Origin: Danxiaibacter sp048498555
GTDB lineage: Bacteria; Bacteroidota; Bacteroidia; Chitinophagales; Chitinophagaceae
Direction of reading: 5' to 3'
Assembly (NCBI GenBank): GCA_048498555.1
Contig: JBEHXT010000022.1
Coordinates: forward strand, 1-64,000
DNA length: 64,000 bases
Part shown: piece by piece, positions 1-8,424 of the stretch
Numbering within the stretch: the first letter of the stretch is position 1
Layout of the letters: each line of letters opens with the position of its first letter
Notes under the pieces: generated by a model
What the model saw: only the letters and a program-made list of their open reading frames with translations
Databases searched by the model: none
Told to the model about the DNA's origin: nothing
Made by a program: the position numbers and the translations under genes

Positions 1-346
1 GTTGGTCTCCACCAGAGCTCATTTCCTCTTAAGGCTGTCACTCGCATTATAACATTTATTCATTGAATCACCACCAACCATTTTTGACCACATTACCTTT
101 TTTTTGCCTCAAAGAAATTAAGGCCCAAAGGGAGCGCAAAAAAGTGAATAGTGAATGGTGAATAGTGAAAGACGCGATCAGTACTTGTTTCACTTACTTT
201 GCACTATTTAAAACTACGCTGAGAAGCAAGGCATCTTTTTTGCCACAAAGACAGAAAGGCGCAAGGAAGGACAAAGAATTAGTTCACTTGACTAAACTTC
301 TACACAACAAACGTATAACGTATAACGTATAACTTACAACGTAGAA
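1..346. other. Intergenic region, no gene seen
   Basis: I see no credible gene here. The forward frame from base 1 is open for 21 codons to a TGA at 64-66 and could be the tail of a gene outside the window, but the peptide is not recognisable. The rest is low-complexity intergenic sequence: GTGAATGGTGAATAGTG-type repeats at 144-170, a CACAAAGACAGAAAGG-like stretch near 243-266, and a tandem CGTATAA repeat at about 311-335. Confidence 0.6.
144..170. repeat. Dispersed GTGAATGGTGAATAGTG repeat, copy 1
   Basis: Three tandem degenerate units of GTGAATRGT followed by GTGAAA. The same word, in either orientation, recurs at 835-856, 31420-31451, 43009-43049 and 52559-52593, always between genes. There is no coding potential and no regular spacer, so it is a dispersed intergenic repeat rather than a CRISPR. 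Confidence 0.7.
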
Positions 347-715
347 CTAGGGAGTTATCGGCCACCAGGTATTTCCGTAGACATCGTTGAAACCTGCTGC
401 ACGACCATATTCTTTTTTATCGGGAGGCATAAGGCTATGGCAGCCTTCCCGTAATGCAAGCGCATATACTTTATCTACATCATCAACGTAAACAAACATT
501 CCTGCAGCTTTGGGCGGATAAGCTTCTGTAGCGTCAGCAAGCATAATAACGGAGCCATTGATCATAACTTCAGCATGCATAACCTTATGGTCGTCGCGCA
601 ACTCCAGCATTTTCTCCGTGCCACCAAAAACCTTTTTAAGAAACGCTATAAAACCTCTCGCATCATTTACAATAAGGTAAGGCATTACTGCTTGATATCC
701 TTCTGGTATATTCAT
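347..715 (-). CDS. VOC family protein (PhnB/glyoxalase-like)
   Basis: A 122-residue cytoplasmic protein of the vicinal-oxygen-chelate fold, closest in look to the PhnB-like group. The N-terminal stretch MPYLIVNDARGFIAFLKKVF is the typical first beta-alpha element. The HAEVMINGSVIMLAD region and the C-terminal DVYGNTWW follow the usual betaalphabetabetabeta pattern, in which metal ligands H and E lie near residues 47-49. It has a single domain of normal family length. The ATG at 713-715 begins the conserved region, so the start is secure. The gene stands alone, between two stretches of degenerate repeats. The family includes glyoxalases, antibiotic-binding proteins and dioxygenases, and the substrate cannot be told from sequence. 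Confidence 0.88.
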   Translation of the reverse strand: MNIPEGYQAVMPYLIVNDARGFIAFLKKVFGGTEKMLELRDDHKVMHAEVMINGSVIMLADATEAYPPKAAGMFVYVDDVDKVYALALREGCHSLMPPDKKEYGRAAGFNDVYGNTWWPITP

Positions 716-737
716 GGCTTTTATTTGAGGTGTGAGG

Positions 738-780
738 CATAAGGTATAAGGCGTAAGGTGTCAGGCGTAAGGTATCAGGC
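738..780. repeat. Tandem GGCATAAGGTATAAGGCGTAAGG-type repeat
   Basis: Five or so degenerate units of the type AAGGTRT.AGGC occur directly upstream of the VOC gene start. A similar simple array of CGTATAA units lies at 311-335, just beyond its stop. Both are short-period intergenic repeats without coding potential. Confidence 0.6.
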
Positions 781-834
781 AAAGGCTCAGATACTTTCAA
801 ACCTCGACTGCCAATTAACGTTTTGTGAGCCGCA

Positions 835-856
835 CCTTTCACTATTCACCATTCAC
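835..856. repeat. Dispersed GTGAATGGTGAATAGTG repeat, copy 2
   Basis: This is the reverse complement of the 144-170 word (CACTATTCACCATTCAC). It sits between the VOC gene and the E1 dehydrogenase gene. AT-rich CAATTTTCAATGTCAATC words follow it to about 915. Confidence 0.65.
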
Positions 857-955
857 TCCTTTGCACAATTACACCTTCAACTTCATTGTCAATTTTCAAT
901 GTCAATCATCAATTAAGCAAGCTGTACGCCTTCTCCCCGCACATTCACACATTCA

Positions 956-3349
956 CTACTCCTTCATCATATCAACAATCGCATCGAATATTTCCTCGGC
1001 GTTGGGTTTGCTAAAGTAATCGCCATCGCTTCCGTAGGACGGCCTGTGTGCTTTTGCTGTTATCGTCCGCGGAGCAACATCCAGCCATTTGTAACCGCCC
1101 TGTTCTTCCATCACTTTATTAAACATGTAAGCAGCAGCACCTCCAGGCACATCTTCATCCACAAAAACTATCCTGTTCGTTTTCTTTAAAGAATCCAGGA
1201 TTGAATGATGAATATCAAACGGCAACAGCGTCTGCACATCTATAATTTCACAATTAATACCCTGTTTTTCCAGTCTTTCAGCCGCATCCTGTATGATGCG
1301 TAAAATAGAACCGTACGATACTATTGTTATATCGTCACCCTCTTGCAATACTTCAGGTATTCCAAGGGGAACAGTAAATTCAATTAAGTTCTGAGGAAGC
1401 TTTTCTTTAAGCCTGTAACCGTTCAGGCATTCGATTACTAAAGCAGGGTCATTGCTTCGCAACAAAGTATTGTACATACCTGCTGCCTGCACCATGTTGC
1501 GTGGCACGCACAAATACATGCCCCTGAGTGAGTTTACCAACATACCCATTGGCGAACCGCTATGCCAGATGCCTTCCAGCCTGTGGCCGCGCGTACGAAC
1601 GATTAACGGACAACTTTGCTGGCCAACTGTTCTGAAATGAAGCGACGCCACATCATCTGTCAAGGGTTGCAATCCATACACCATATAATCCAGGTACTGG
1701 ATTTCAGCAATGGGTCGTAGTCCACGCAGCGCGAGCCCTATCCCCTGCCCCATTATCGTAAGTTCGCGAATCCCGGTATCGAAGATCCTTTTATCACTGT
1801 GCTTTTGCTGTAACCCCGCGAAACCCTGGTTTACATCGCCAATTGTTCCCACATCTTCGCCAAATGCAACTACTAAAGGATTTGCAGTGAACAACTGGTC
1901 GAAGTAACGATTGAGTACTTCGTAGCCATTGATTGATTGAGCATTTGCACCATACACGGCCTTCACCTCGGGCACCCGCAATGCACTTTTCGGGCCGTCG
2001 TCGTACAGGTATGTATTATACAACTGAGCATTTTCTTTTAACAACGATGCTTTATGATCGATAAGCTCCTGGGCTGCAGAACTGTGCTTTACAGCAGTAA
2101 TTGCAAGCGACAAAGCCCGCAGGATATCTCTTCTGAAAGGCTCCCTGCTAGCCGCAAGCTCGTGCGCAATTTTCTGAAGATCGTTGTGAGATTCAACATC
2201 ATTTACCGGAGTGCTTTTTATAAGCGACACCGCCTTGCCGGCCATATCTTTCAACGGAGTGATATAATTGTTCCATGCAGCATTGCGGCATTCGCGTACA
2301 TATTTTTTCGCGTTGGCTTCAATTTCTGTCAATTCGGAATTAACGGCAATCTCATTGTCGATGATCCATTCGCGCATCTTTTTAATGCAATCCCATTCCC
2401 TTTCCCATTCAAGCCGTTCAGGAGATTTATACCGCTCATGGCTCCCGGAAGTGGAATGCCCCTGCGGTTGTGTTAATTCGTCAACGTGAAATATGGCAGG
2501 TATATGTGTATCCCTTATTTTCTGGATGGCCTGTTCAAACACTTCACACATGCCTGCATAATCCCAGCCCTTCACCTTATATATATCTATACCGTTTGTG
2601 TCCGGCTTCTTTTGAAATCCCTGTAAAGCAGCAGAAATTGATCCCTTTGTAGTTTGCAATTGTTTTGGAACCGAGATTCCATAACCATCATCCCAAACAA
2701 AGATTGCTACCGGAACCTGCAACACGCCCGCAGCGTTTATGGATTCCCAGAAATGGCCTTCACTCGTTGACGCATCACCGATGGTGCAAAAACAAACTTC
2801 GTTACCATTGGTGCTGAATTGCGTAAAAGGCTTTAGAACGGAAGAATTTCTAAACAACTTTGACGCGAAAGCTAATCCCACAGCGCGCGGCATTTGGGAC
2901 GCTGTGGGGGCCATATCTGAAGCTGTATTTTTTTGATGGGCAGTTTCTATAAAGTTGCCCTGTTCGTCAACGTTCCTCGTCACAAAATGCCCGGTCATCT
3001 GGCGGCCGGCACTTAGTGGCTCGTTTTTAATATCCGGATCTGAATATAACTGTGCGAAAAAATCCTGGATCTGAGCAAGCCCGGATGAAAATACAAAGGT
3101 TTGGTCGCGATAATAGCCCGATCTGAAGTCGCCGGGTTTAAAAAACTTGGACATCGCCACCTGTGCAACCTCCTTACCATCGCCAAAAATGCCAAACTTG
3201 GCCTTTCCGGTAAGAACTTCTCTTCTTCCCAAAAGGCTCACTTCACGGCTCTCAATGGCCCTCTTATAATCTCTCAGCACTTCCTCGCGAAAACCTTCAT
3301 AAGAAAGCATGTCAGTGTTTGCATCGCTATGAACAGCAAGATTTTCCAT
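956..3349 (-). CDS. Fused alpha/beta E1 component of a 2-oxoacid dehydrogenase
   Basis: A thiamine-diphosphate-dependent decarboxylase that joins the E1-alpha and E1-beta chains in one 797-residue polypeptide. It would start oxidative decarboxylation of a 2-oxoacid (pyruvate or a branched-chain acid) and pass the acyl group to a lipoyl E2. In the alpha half, GDASTSEG (about residues 191-198) followed by WDDGYGISVP matches the TPP/Mg-binding motif. The beta half begins near residue 465 and shows VAFGEDVGTIGDVNQGF, RTRGHRLEG and the C-terminal transketolase domain with VDVQTLLPFD-like and DEDVPGGAAA segments. Fused E1 proteins of this kind are common in Bacteroidota. I chose the ATG at 3347-3349. 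An upstream TTG at 3397 would add 16 unlikely residues. No E2 or E3 gene is nearby, so substrate identity is open. Confidence 0.93.
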   Translation of the reverse strand: MENLAVHSDANTDMLSYEGFREEVLRDYKRAIESREVSLLGRREVLTGKAKFGIFGDGKEVAQVAMSKFFKPGDFRSGYYRDQTFVFSSGLAQIQDFFAQLYSDPDIKNEPLSAGRQMTGHFVTRNVDEQGNFIETAHQKNTASDMAPTASQMPRAVGLAFASKLFRNSSVLKPFTQFSTNGNEVCFCTIGDASTSEGHFWESINAAGVLQVPVAIFVWDDGYGISVPKQLQTTKGSISAALQGFQKKPDTNGIDIYKVKGWDYAGMCEVFEQAIQKIRDTHIPAIFHVDELTQPQGHSTSGSHERYKSPERLEWEREWDCIKKMREWIIDNEIAVNSELTEIEANAKKYVRECRNAAWNNYITPLKDMAGKAVSLIKSTPVNDVESHNDLQKIAHELAASREPFRRDILRALSLAITAVKHSSAAQELIDHKASLLKENAQLYNTYLYDDGPKSALRVPEVKAVYGANAQSINGYEVLNRYFDQLFTANPLVVAFGEDVGTIGDVNQGFAGLQQKHSDKRIFDTGIRELTIMGQGIGLALRGLRPIAEIQYLDYMVYGLQPLTDDVASLHFRTVGQQSCPLIVRTRGHRLEGIWHSGSPMGMLVNSLRGMYLCVPRNMVQAAGMYNTLLRSNDPALVIECLNGYRLKEKLPQNLIEFTVPLGIPEVLQEGDDITIVSYGSILRIIQDAAERLEKQGINCEIIDVQTLLPFDIHHSILDSLKKTNRIVFVDEDVPGGAAAYMFNKVMEEQGGYKWLDVAPRTITAKAHRPSYGSDGDYFSKPNAEEIFDAIVDMMKE

Positions 3350-3502
3350 GCGCCAAATGTATTGATTATTTGTATAACCTAAAATGCCCTTCGGCAAGCC
3401 TATTTTCTTTTATTATGAACACAAAATTCATTAATATTATTCTAAATTTAAACCCTACCGGACTTTTAAAGTCTCAGACGGGCTTTTAGTCTGTTAGTTC
3501 AT

Positions 3503-3510
3503 TACTTTTG
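3503..3510 (+). promoter_or_regulatory. -7 promoter element TACTTTTG
   Basis: An exact match to the Bacteroidota -7 consensus TAnnTTTG, 18 bp before the ATG of the first DUF1573 gene. No good -33 TTG lies at the usual 19-21 bp spacing. The predicted leader is very short. Confidence 0.6.
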
Positions 3511-3528
3511 TACCATAAAAACCACGGA

Positions 3529-3966
3529 ATGAAAAAGATAACCTTTTTGTTAGGTGCATTACTTGTTGCTGGCTTAGTTAACGCACAAACACCAACAGGC
3601 CAGGGATCTGCCACAAATCAAAGCGCTGACGCTGCAAAAGTTGTAGAGTTTAGCGAGCTTGATCATGATTTCGGCAAAATCCCCCAGGGAAAACCTGTAG
3701 AATACGACATTACTTTAAAGAATATTAGCACCAGCCCTGTTAAAATAGAAAACGTTCAGGTTGGTTGCGGATGTACTACTCCTAAATGGAAACCCGGGCC
3801 TTACGCAGCAGGTGAAACATTTAAAGTAACACTTGGATTTAACGCAGCCGCTTCAGGAGCTTTTACCAAAACAGCTACTATTTTCTTTAACAATGGCCTT
3901 AGCAAAGTGGTAAAATTCCATGGAGAAACTTTTACAGAAAGCGCTCCTTCTACATCAAAAAACTAA
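3529..3966 (+). CDS. DUF1573 domain-containing exported protein 1
   Basis: A 145-residue protein with a clear signal peptide (MKKITFLLGALLVAGLVNA) and one DUF1573 domain, an immunoglobulin-like fold common in Bacteroidota envelopes. The diagnostic segment is FGKIPQGKPVEYDITLKN followed by VGCGCTTP and a second beta sheet (TFKVTLGFNAAASGAF). The role of the family is not established; structural or assembly roles in the periplasm are inferred from the fold. I used the ATG at 3529 because it begins the signal peptide; the TTG 21 bases upstream does not. A paralogue follows 19 bp downstream, so the two are co-transcribed from the promoter at 3503. Confidence 0.9.
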   Translation: MKKITFLLGALLVAGLVNAQTPTGQGSATNQSADAAKVVEFSELDHDFGKIPQGKPVEYDITLKNISTSPVKIENVQVGCGCTTPKWKPGPYAAGETFKVTLGFNAAASGAFTKTATIFFNNGLSKVVKFHGETFTESAPSTSKN

Positions 3967-3985
3967 TCAGGTAAATACTCGCAAT

Positions 3986-4363
3986 ATGAAAAAATTACTG
4001 GTATTATTTGCCATACTGATGGGTACTTATGCGTTTGCTCAGCAGTCTTCTGACGTAAAATTTTCTGAAACCAAGCATTCCTTTGGAAAAATTACCCAGG
4101 GAAAACCGGTTACAACCAATTTTACTTTTACCAATGAAGGTAGCAAGCCGTTAATGATTGAAACAGCTACTGCCGAGTGCGGATGTACGTCGCCTGAATA
4201 CTCTAAAGCTGCAGTATTAAAAGGCAAAGCCTCTACCATTAAGGTTACATATAATGCTGCCGCAGGCGGCCCTTTTACCAAAAAGGTAACCGTAAAATTC
4301 GCCAAAATAGCCGAGCCGGTTATTCTTGAAATTGAAGGTGAAGTTGTAGAAGGCGGAGGTTAA
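3986..4363 (+). CDS. DUF1573 domain-containing exported protein 2
   Basis: A 125-residue paralogue of the preceding gene with signal peptide MKKLLVLFAILMGTYAFAQ and the same FGKITQGKPVTTNFTFTN and AECGCTSPE motifs. The two domains share the layout but differ in many positions, so the duplication is not recent. The ATG at 3986 starts the signal peptide; the frame is open further upstream but overlaps gene 1. The pair ends at a strong intrinsic terminator (4392-4423). Function is unknown beyond an envelope location. Confidence 0.9.
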   Translation: MKKLLVLFAILMGTYAFAQQSSDVKFSETKHSFGKITQGKPVTTNFTFTNEGSKPLMIETATAECGCTSPEYSKAAVLKGKASTIKVTYNAAAGGPFTKKVTVKFAKIAEPVILEIEGEVVEGGG

Positions 4364-4391
4364 TAACATAGTACTTATTTTACATTTTTAT

Positions 4392-4423
4392 AGCCATAGC
4401 GCCTGGTGCGTTGTGGCTTTTTT
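4392..4423 (+). terminator. Intrinsic terminator of the DUF1573 operon
   Basis: An 11-bp stem (AGCCATAGCGC pairing with GCGTTGTGGCT, with G-U pairs), a 5-base loop, and a run of six T at 4418-4423. It lies 28 bp after the stop codon of the second DUF1573 gene. Confidence 0.85.
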
Positions 4424-4570
4424 ATATCTACACTTTAAGACAAAGCAGATTAATGCAAAAGGCAGAATCATTTACTTCTTTTAAGCCTTTGACAAACCGT
4501 TATTTCTGCCCAATAGCAGCTTTACATTCTCAATTTTTAATTCTCAATTTTCAATTCCAAACGAATCTTG

Positions 4571-4578
4571 TAGGTTTG
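4571..4578 (+). promoter_or_regulatory. -7 promoter element TAGGTTTG next to a start codon
   Basis: An exact TAnnTTTG match ending four bases before the aminotransferase ATG at 4583. Transcription would begin at or next to the ATG, giving a leaderless mRNA. The upstream 40 bp is AT-rich (CAATTTTTAATTCTC words) with no clear -33 TTG. Confidence 0.6.
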
Positions 4579-4582
4579 CCCC

Positions 4583-5782
4583 ATGACACATTTAACCATA
4601 AGCCGACGAGGTAATGAAATGCCCGCTTCTCCCATCAGGAAACTGGTGCCATTTGCAGAAGCTGCTAAGAAAAAGGGCGTTAAGGTATACCATTTAAATA
4701 TCGGCCAGCCCGATATTGAAACCCCCAAAATGGTATTGGATGCGGTTAGGCATTCTGATTTCAAAATACTGGAATACAGCCATAGCGCCGGCAACGAGAG
4801 CTATCGCAAAAAACTGGTATCCTACTATAAAAAAGTAGGCATTGATGTAACCCACGAAGACATTATTATTACTACAGGCGGATCGGAGGCCATCCTTTTC
4901 GGAATAATGGCGTGTTGTGATGAAGGTGATGAGATTATTATTCCTGAGCCGTTTTACGCTAACTACAACGGGTTTGCCGTTGAGGCAGGCGTCAAGGTTG
5001 TACCGATCACATCTTATATAGAAAGCGGGTTTGCGCTTCCTCCAATAGAAGAATTTGAAAAAGCTATAACGCCGCGCACCAGGGCCATCATTATATGCAA
5101 CCCCAATAACCCAACTGGTTATTTATATAGTAAAGAAGAACTGGAGACACTAAAGGAAATCGTAAACAGACACAACCTTTACCTTTTTTCAGATGAGGCA
5201 TACAGGGAGTTTTGTTATGAGGGCGAACATTTTAGCGCCATGAGCCTGAAGGGTGTTGAAGACAATGTTGTGTTGATGGATACCATCAGCAAAAGGTATA
5301 GTGCCTGCGGTGGCAGGATAGGCGCACTCGTTACAAAAAACAAAAGCCTGTATAATACCGTGATGAAGTTTGCCCAGGCAAGGTTGAGCCCACCATCATT
5401 CGCACAGATAGCAGGTGAGGCCGCAGTGGACCTGCCCGATAATTATTTTGATGAGACGAAAGCTGAATACAAAAAACGGCGAGACCTGCTGGTTAGACGC
5501 TTAAATGAAATGCCGGGCGTGCACTGCCCTAATCCGGGTGGCGCATTCTATGCGATAGCAAAATTGCCTATCGACGATGCCGACAAGTTTTGCCAGTGGT
5601 TATTGGAAGAATTTCACTACAATAATCAGACAGTGATGCTTGCACCAGCTACCGGCTTCTATGGCAATCCGGAACTTGGCCGCTCAGAAGTGAGATTGGC
5701 ATACGTATTAAATTTAAATGATATAAATAGTTCTATGGACTGTTTAGCCGCAGCATTGAAAGAATATGCCGATAAAATTTAA
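4583..5782 (+). CDS. Class I/II pyridoxal-phosphate aminotransferase
   Basis: A 399-residue cytoplasmic aminotransferase of fold type I, in the aspartate/aromatic aminotransferase group. Visible motifs are NPNNPTG (residues 173-179), the PLP-ring aspartate in FSDEAY (D204), the Schiff-base lysine in ISKRYSACGGRIG (K237), and the carboxylate-binding arginine in the C-terminal RSEVRLAYVLN. GQPDIETPKM near residue 41 is the usual N-terminal substrate loop. The first ATG is preferred because the ISRRGNEMPASPIRKL segment is part of the conserved N-terminus. An internal ATG at 4619 has a purine-rich GACGAGG upstream and is the alternative. It is a stand-alone transcription unit between a terminator and the tRNA. 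Exact amino-acid specificity cannot be assigned. Confidence 0.94.
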   Translation: MTHLTISRRGNEMPASPIRKLVPFAEAAKKKGVKVYHLNIGQPDIETPKMVLDAVRHSDFKILEYSHSAGNESYRKKLVSYYKKVGIDVTHEDIIITTGGSEAILFGIMACCDEGDEIIIPEPFYANYNGFAVEAGVKVVPITSYIESGFALPPIEEFEKAITPRTRAIIICNPNNPTGYLYSKEELETLKEIVNRHNLYLFSDEAYREFCYEGEHFSAMSLKGVEDNVVLMDTISKRYSACGGRIGALVTKNKSLYNTVMKFAQARLSPPSFAQIAGEAAVDLPDNYFDETKAEYKKRRDLLVRRLNEMPGVHCPNPGGAFYAIAKLPIDDADKFCQWLLEEFHYNNQTVMLAPATGFYGNPELGRSEVRLAYVLNLNDINSSMDCLAAALKEYADKI

Positions 5783-5918
5783 ATTTTATTTTTACTAATG
5801 TATTGTTTTTCGAAATTAATGCCCTTACTTTGTGTCATAATCACAGACAAAACATACATAAATATAAATATAATATAAATTATACTAAGAGTTTTCATAT
5901 GGCAAGCAATCGAAGATG

Positions 5919-5947
5919 GCCTGTTGTTTTTACAACGGGCTTTTTTT
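5919..5947 (+). terminator. Intrinsic terminator downstream of the aminotransferase
   Basis: A 9-bp stem (GCCTGTTGT pairing with ACAACGGGC), a TTTT loop and seven T at 5941-5947. It lies 136 bp after the aminotransferase stop. A 19-codon ATG frame (5899-5958) runs through it but has no support as a gene. Confidence 0.85.
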
Positions 5948-5965
5948 ATAATTTTTAGTTTTTTA

Positions 5966-5997
5966 TTTGGCAGAATGGTTTGCCACTGTTATTTTTG
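5966..5997 (+). promoter_or_regulatory. Promoter of tRNA-Met
   Basis: The -33 TTTG at 5966-5969 and the -7 TATTTTTG at 5990-5997 are separated by 20 bp, an exact fit to the Bacteroidota housekeeping promoter. The mature tRNA starts 10 bp after the -7 element. Confidence 0.8.
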
Positions 5998-6007
5998 CCG
6001 CCCATTT

Positions 6008-6081
6008 GGCGAGGTAGCTCAGATGGTTAGAGCGCAGGATTCATAACCCTGAGGTCACGGGTTCAACTCCCGTCTTCGCTA
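6008..6081 (+). tRNA. tRNA-Met (anticodon CAT)
   Basis: A full cloverleaf can be folded by hand. The acceptor stem is GGCGAGG with CTTCGCT (two G-U pairs), the D arm is GCTCAGATGGTTAGAGC, and the anticodon loop TTCATAA gives CAT. The T arm is ACGGG-TTCAACT-CCCGT and the discriminator is A6081. The CCA end is not encoded in full (ACAA follows). The 31-39 position of the anticodon stem reads A-C. The anticodon CAT is shared by elongator Met, initiator Met and Ile2. The paired 1-72 end (G-U) argues against initiator, so elongator Met is most likely. Confidence 0.93.
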
Positions 6082-6088
6082 CAAAAAA

Positions 6089-6116
6089 AGCTGTTCTGAA
6101 AAGAACGGCTTTTTTT
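6089..6116 (+). terminator. Intrinsic terminator of tRNA-Met
   Basis: A 9-bp stem AGCTGTTCT with AGAACGGCT around a GAAA tetraloop, then seven T (6110-6116). It begins seven bases after the tRNA 3' end. Confidence 0.9.
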
Positions 6117-6714
6117 ATGGATAAGAGAAGGCCTTTTTCATTGTTCTTCGATTTATTTAAACGTGACCGAGCCAATATGGCAATCAGTTACCCGAAATAA
6201 ATTATTAGCTGGATGGCCGTGGCCAGGCAAATGCAAAAGCTGCCCTTAACATATTTTTCGAGCCAACTTCTTTGCAGGCAGAAATAACGATAGTTGCTTT
6301 CATGTCGCTAATTACCCTCACCAGGCATAAAAACACAACCATTCTTTCTCACGTTTCCCCCAAAAAAAATCGGCACTAAAATGGATTTTAACATTTGGCG
6401 CTCTTCTATCTCTCAAAATTCTTCATCTAGGTCAATAAAAAAATTGCCGCAAAATCTCCCGTGCATAAAACCACGAAACTTAAAATGTAATATTTAATTG
6501 ATATTATCTAAAATATATTCAACTTAATTGTTAATTAAACTTAAACACGTTCAGCTAAAAAGGTGAATTTACATATATACATAATTAACATTTTTAATTA
6601 GCAACATCTATTATAGCTAATATGTATTAGCACTAGTATTTTTAACAAGATTATCCACGGATTAAATGTGCTTTACATCACTTTCATTAACAAAAATTGT
6701 CCCTGATTGTCTAG
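6117..6714. other. Long AT-rich intergenic region
   Basis: About 600 bp between the tRNA terminator and the promoter of the beta-helix gene. I find no ORF with family features, no hairpin with a T-run and no repeat from the families seen elsewhere. The second half (about 6470-6660) is strongly AT-rich. Confidence 0.55.
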
Positions 6715-6722
6715 TAATTTTG
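6715..6722 (+). promoter_or_regulatory. -7 promoter element TAATTTTG
   Basis: An exact TAnnTTTG match 90 bp upstream of the beta-helix lipoprotein gene. The nearest TTG (6697-6699) is 15 bp upstream, shorter than usual, so the -33 element is weak. Confidence 0.5.
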
Positions 6723-6811
6723 CGGCGTCAAAAGAAAAAGAATACATAGGTGCACTAAAAATATTCTTTATTCTCTTGTTCTAATATCCAATTTTTATAA
6801 AGCCAATTTCT

Positions 6812-8320
6812 ATGACAAAAACCGCAGTAGCGGCGCTAATAGCTTGCGCCGTGCTATCAAGTTGCGCAAAAAACAATGATGTTGTTGCGCCCATTTCAAA
6901 TGCGAATACTCAATCGCAAAGAACCGACAGCTTATCTACAGGCAAAAAAATTAACCTTCCACTTAATGGCACATCTGTTTATCTGTTAGATGCCAACACC
7001 GTAAAATATCAACCGGGCGATACACTCGTAGTTCCTAAGAGCGTTGCACGTGTTACTTTATACAAGGTGAACGGTACAGCTGACAAGCCAGTTGTTATTA
7101 CAGCAGCACCAGGCGTAGTTATCGGAGGTTTCGATCGTGGTTCTGTTGACGTTCAGGGTAAGTTTATTAAACTGCTTAATCTTAACATCAACGGTAAATC
7201 CACATCAATAGGTATCAGAGCATACTATTGCTCAGATATTGCCCTTGAAAATATTCACATCGATGGAGCTTCAATTGGCGTAATGCTTAAGAATGATGCT
7301 GTAGCTACAGACCCAACCACATACTATCCTAACGCGATCATCAGAAACGTATCCCTGACAAACGTTTCCGTTAAAAACTGTACAAACGAAGGTTATTATA
7401 TCGGTAACACAGCTGATATCCAGAACGGATATAAGAACAGCCCGATTATTGGCCTTACTGTAAAGAACTGCTCTGCAGAAAATACAGGATGGGATGGCTT
7501 CCAGGTTACAAGTGCTCAAAACTGTTTTATTGACGGAGTAACCGTTATCAACGCGGGCACTGCCAACAAAGACTCTCAAATGAGCGGCATCACTATCCAG
7601 GATGCAACCACTGGTACATTCCAGAACTTTACCGTAAACAAGAGCACAGGCGCTGGCCTTACATTGTTCTCAATGGGCAACTTAGTTGTTAAGAACGTTG
7701 CCATTCAAGACGCAACAACAACAGCTAAATCTTATGGTATTATCGTTGATAACAGGCCCGACAGAGGCTTTAACCTGCCTGCTAAAAAACTCATCATGGA
7801 AAATGTGAGCATTAAGCAATCAGCTGGCTTTAAAGGTAAAATTCCTTTATATGTAATCAACAGCACTGCAAACGGCGCTATCTCTGCGGTTCCGGGTACA
7901 GTTACCAACTTTACATATGACCTGGCTAGTTGGGAAAAGAAAACCGTAGACAATGCGAAAGATGTTTTTTATGGCGGCAACGACGGAGCGCCTATCGCTT
8001 CTACCGGTGCAGATCAAACAGTACCTGTTACCAATGCATTGCCTGGCACTCCGGCTAGTTTTACTGCGGGCACTTCAAGCAAAACAGTAACGCTGTCATG
8101 GGCTGCACCTGCTAATACAGGCGGCACAATTACAAGTTATAAAATCTATCGCGGAACAACGGCGGGCAAGTATAACCTGATCAGGACCACAACAGGCACA
8201 ACACTATCTTATGTTGATGGCAACAAGGTTACCGGAACAACTTATTATTATGTTATCAGCGCTGTGAATGCAAAAGGCGAAGGAGCTTTATCTGCACCAG
8301 TAGCAGTGGTATCGAAATAA
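6812..8320 (+). CDS. Beta-helix lipoprotein with C-terminal fibronectin III domain
   Basis: A 502-residue exported lipoprotein: signal MTKTAVAALIACAVLSSC with the lipobox cysteine at residue 18. Residues about 50-390 show the repeated short beta strands and N/G-rich turns of a right-handed parallel beta-helix (for example LNLNINGKSTSIGIRAYYC, ENIHIDGASIGVML, VKNCSAENTGWDGFQVTS), as in pectate lyases and related polysaccharide-active enzymes. Residues about 410-502 form one FN3 domain (YKIYRGT, TYYYVISAVNAKGEG). Catalytic residues cannot be placed, so lyase, epimerase or plain binding are all possible. It has its own promoter and terminator and converges on PUL1, so a role with that locus is an inference only. 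Its FN3 tail resembles the broken gene at 57866-58420. Confidence 0.85.
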   Translation: MTKTAVAALIACAVLSSCAKNNDVVAPISNANTQSQRTDSLSTGKKINLPLNGTSVYLLDANTVKYQPGDTLVVPKSVARVTLYKVNGTADKPVVITAAPGVVIGGFDRGSVDVQGKFIKLLNLNINGKSTSIGIRAYYCSDIALENIHIDGASIGVMLKNDAVATDPTTYYPNAIIRNVSLTNVSVKNCTNEGYYIGNTADIQNGYKNSPIIGLTVKNCSAENTGWDGFQVTSAQNCFIDGVTVINAGTANKDSQMSGITIQDATTGTFQNFTVNKSTGAGLTLFSMGNLVVKNVAIQDATTTAKSYGIIVDNRPDRGFNLPAKKLIMENVSIKQSAGFKGKIPLYVINSTANGAISAVPGTVTNFTYDLASWEKKTVDNAKDVFYGGNDGAPIASTGADQTVPVTNALPGTPASFTAGTSSKTVTLSWAAPANTGGTITSYKIYRGTTAGKYNLIRTTTGTTLSYVDGNKVTGTTYYYVISAVNAKGEGALSAPVAVVSK

Positions 8321-8364
8321 TAAAAAACAACCTCAGATCCTGAATAGTTTGATGAATAAACAAG

Positions 8365-8395
8365 AGGCCGCATTGAAATATCATGCGGCCTTTTT
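8365..8395 (+). terminator. Intrinsic terminator of the beta-helix gene
   Basis: A perfect 9-bp stem AGGCCGCAT/ATGCGGCCT with a 9-base loop, then five T. It lies 44 bp after the stop, in the convergent gap before the symporter gene. Confidence 0.88.
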
Positions 8396-8424
8396 GTTTT
8401 AAAAAATGTAAGAAGGTTTCATAC

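Noticed and set aside
5899..5958. A 19-codon leader peptide
   Set aside because: The frame runs through the terminator hairpin and T-run, and no regulated gene follows except a tRNA with its own promoter.
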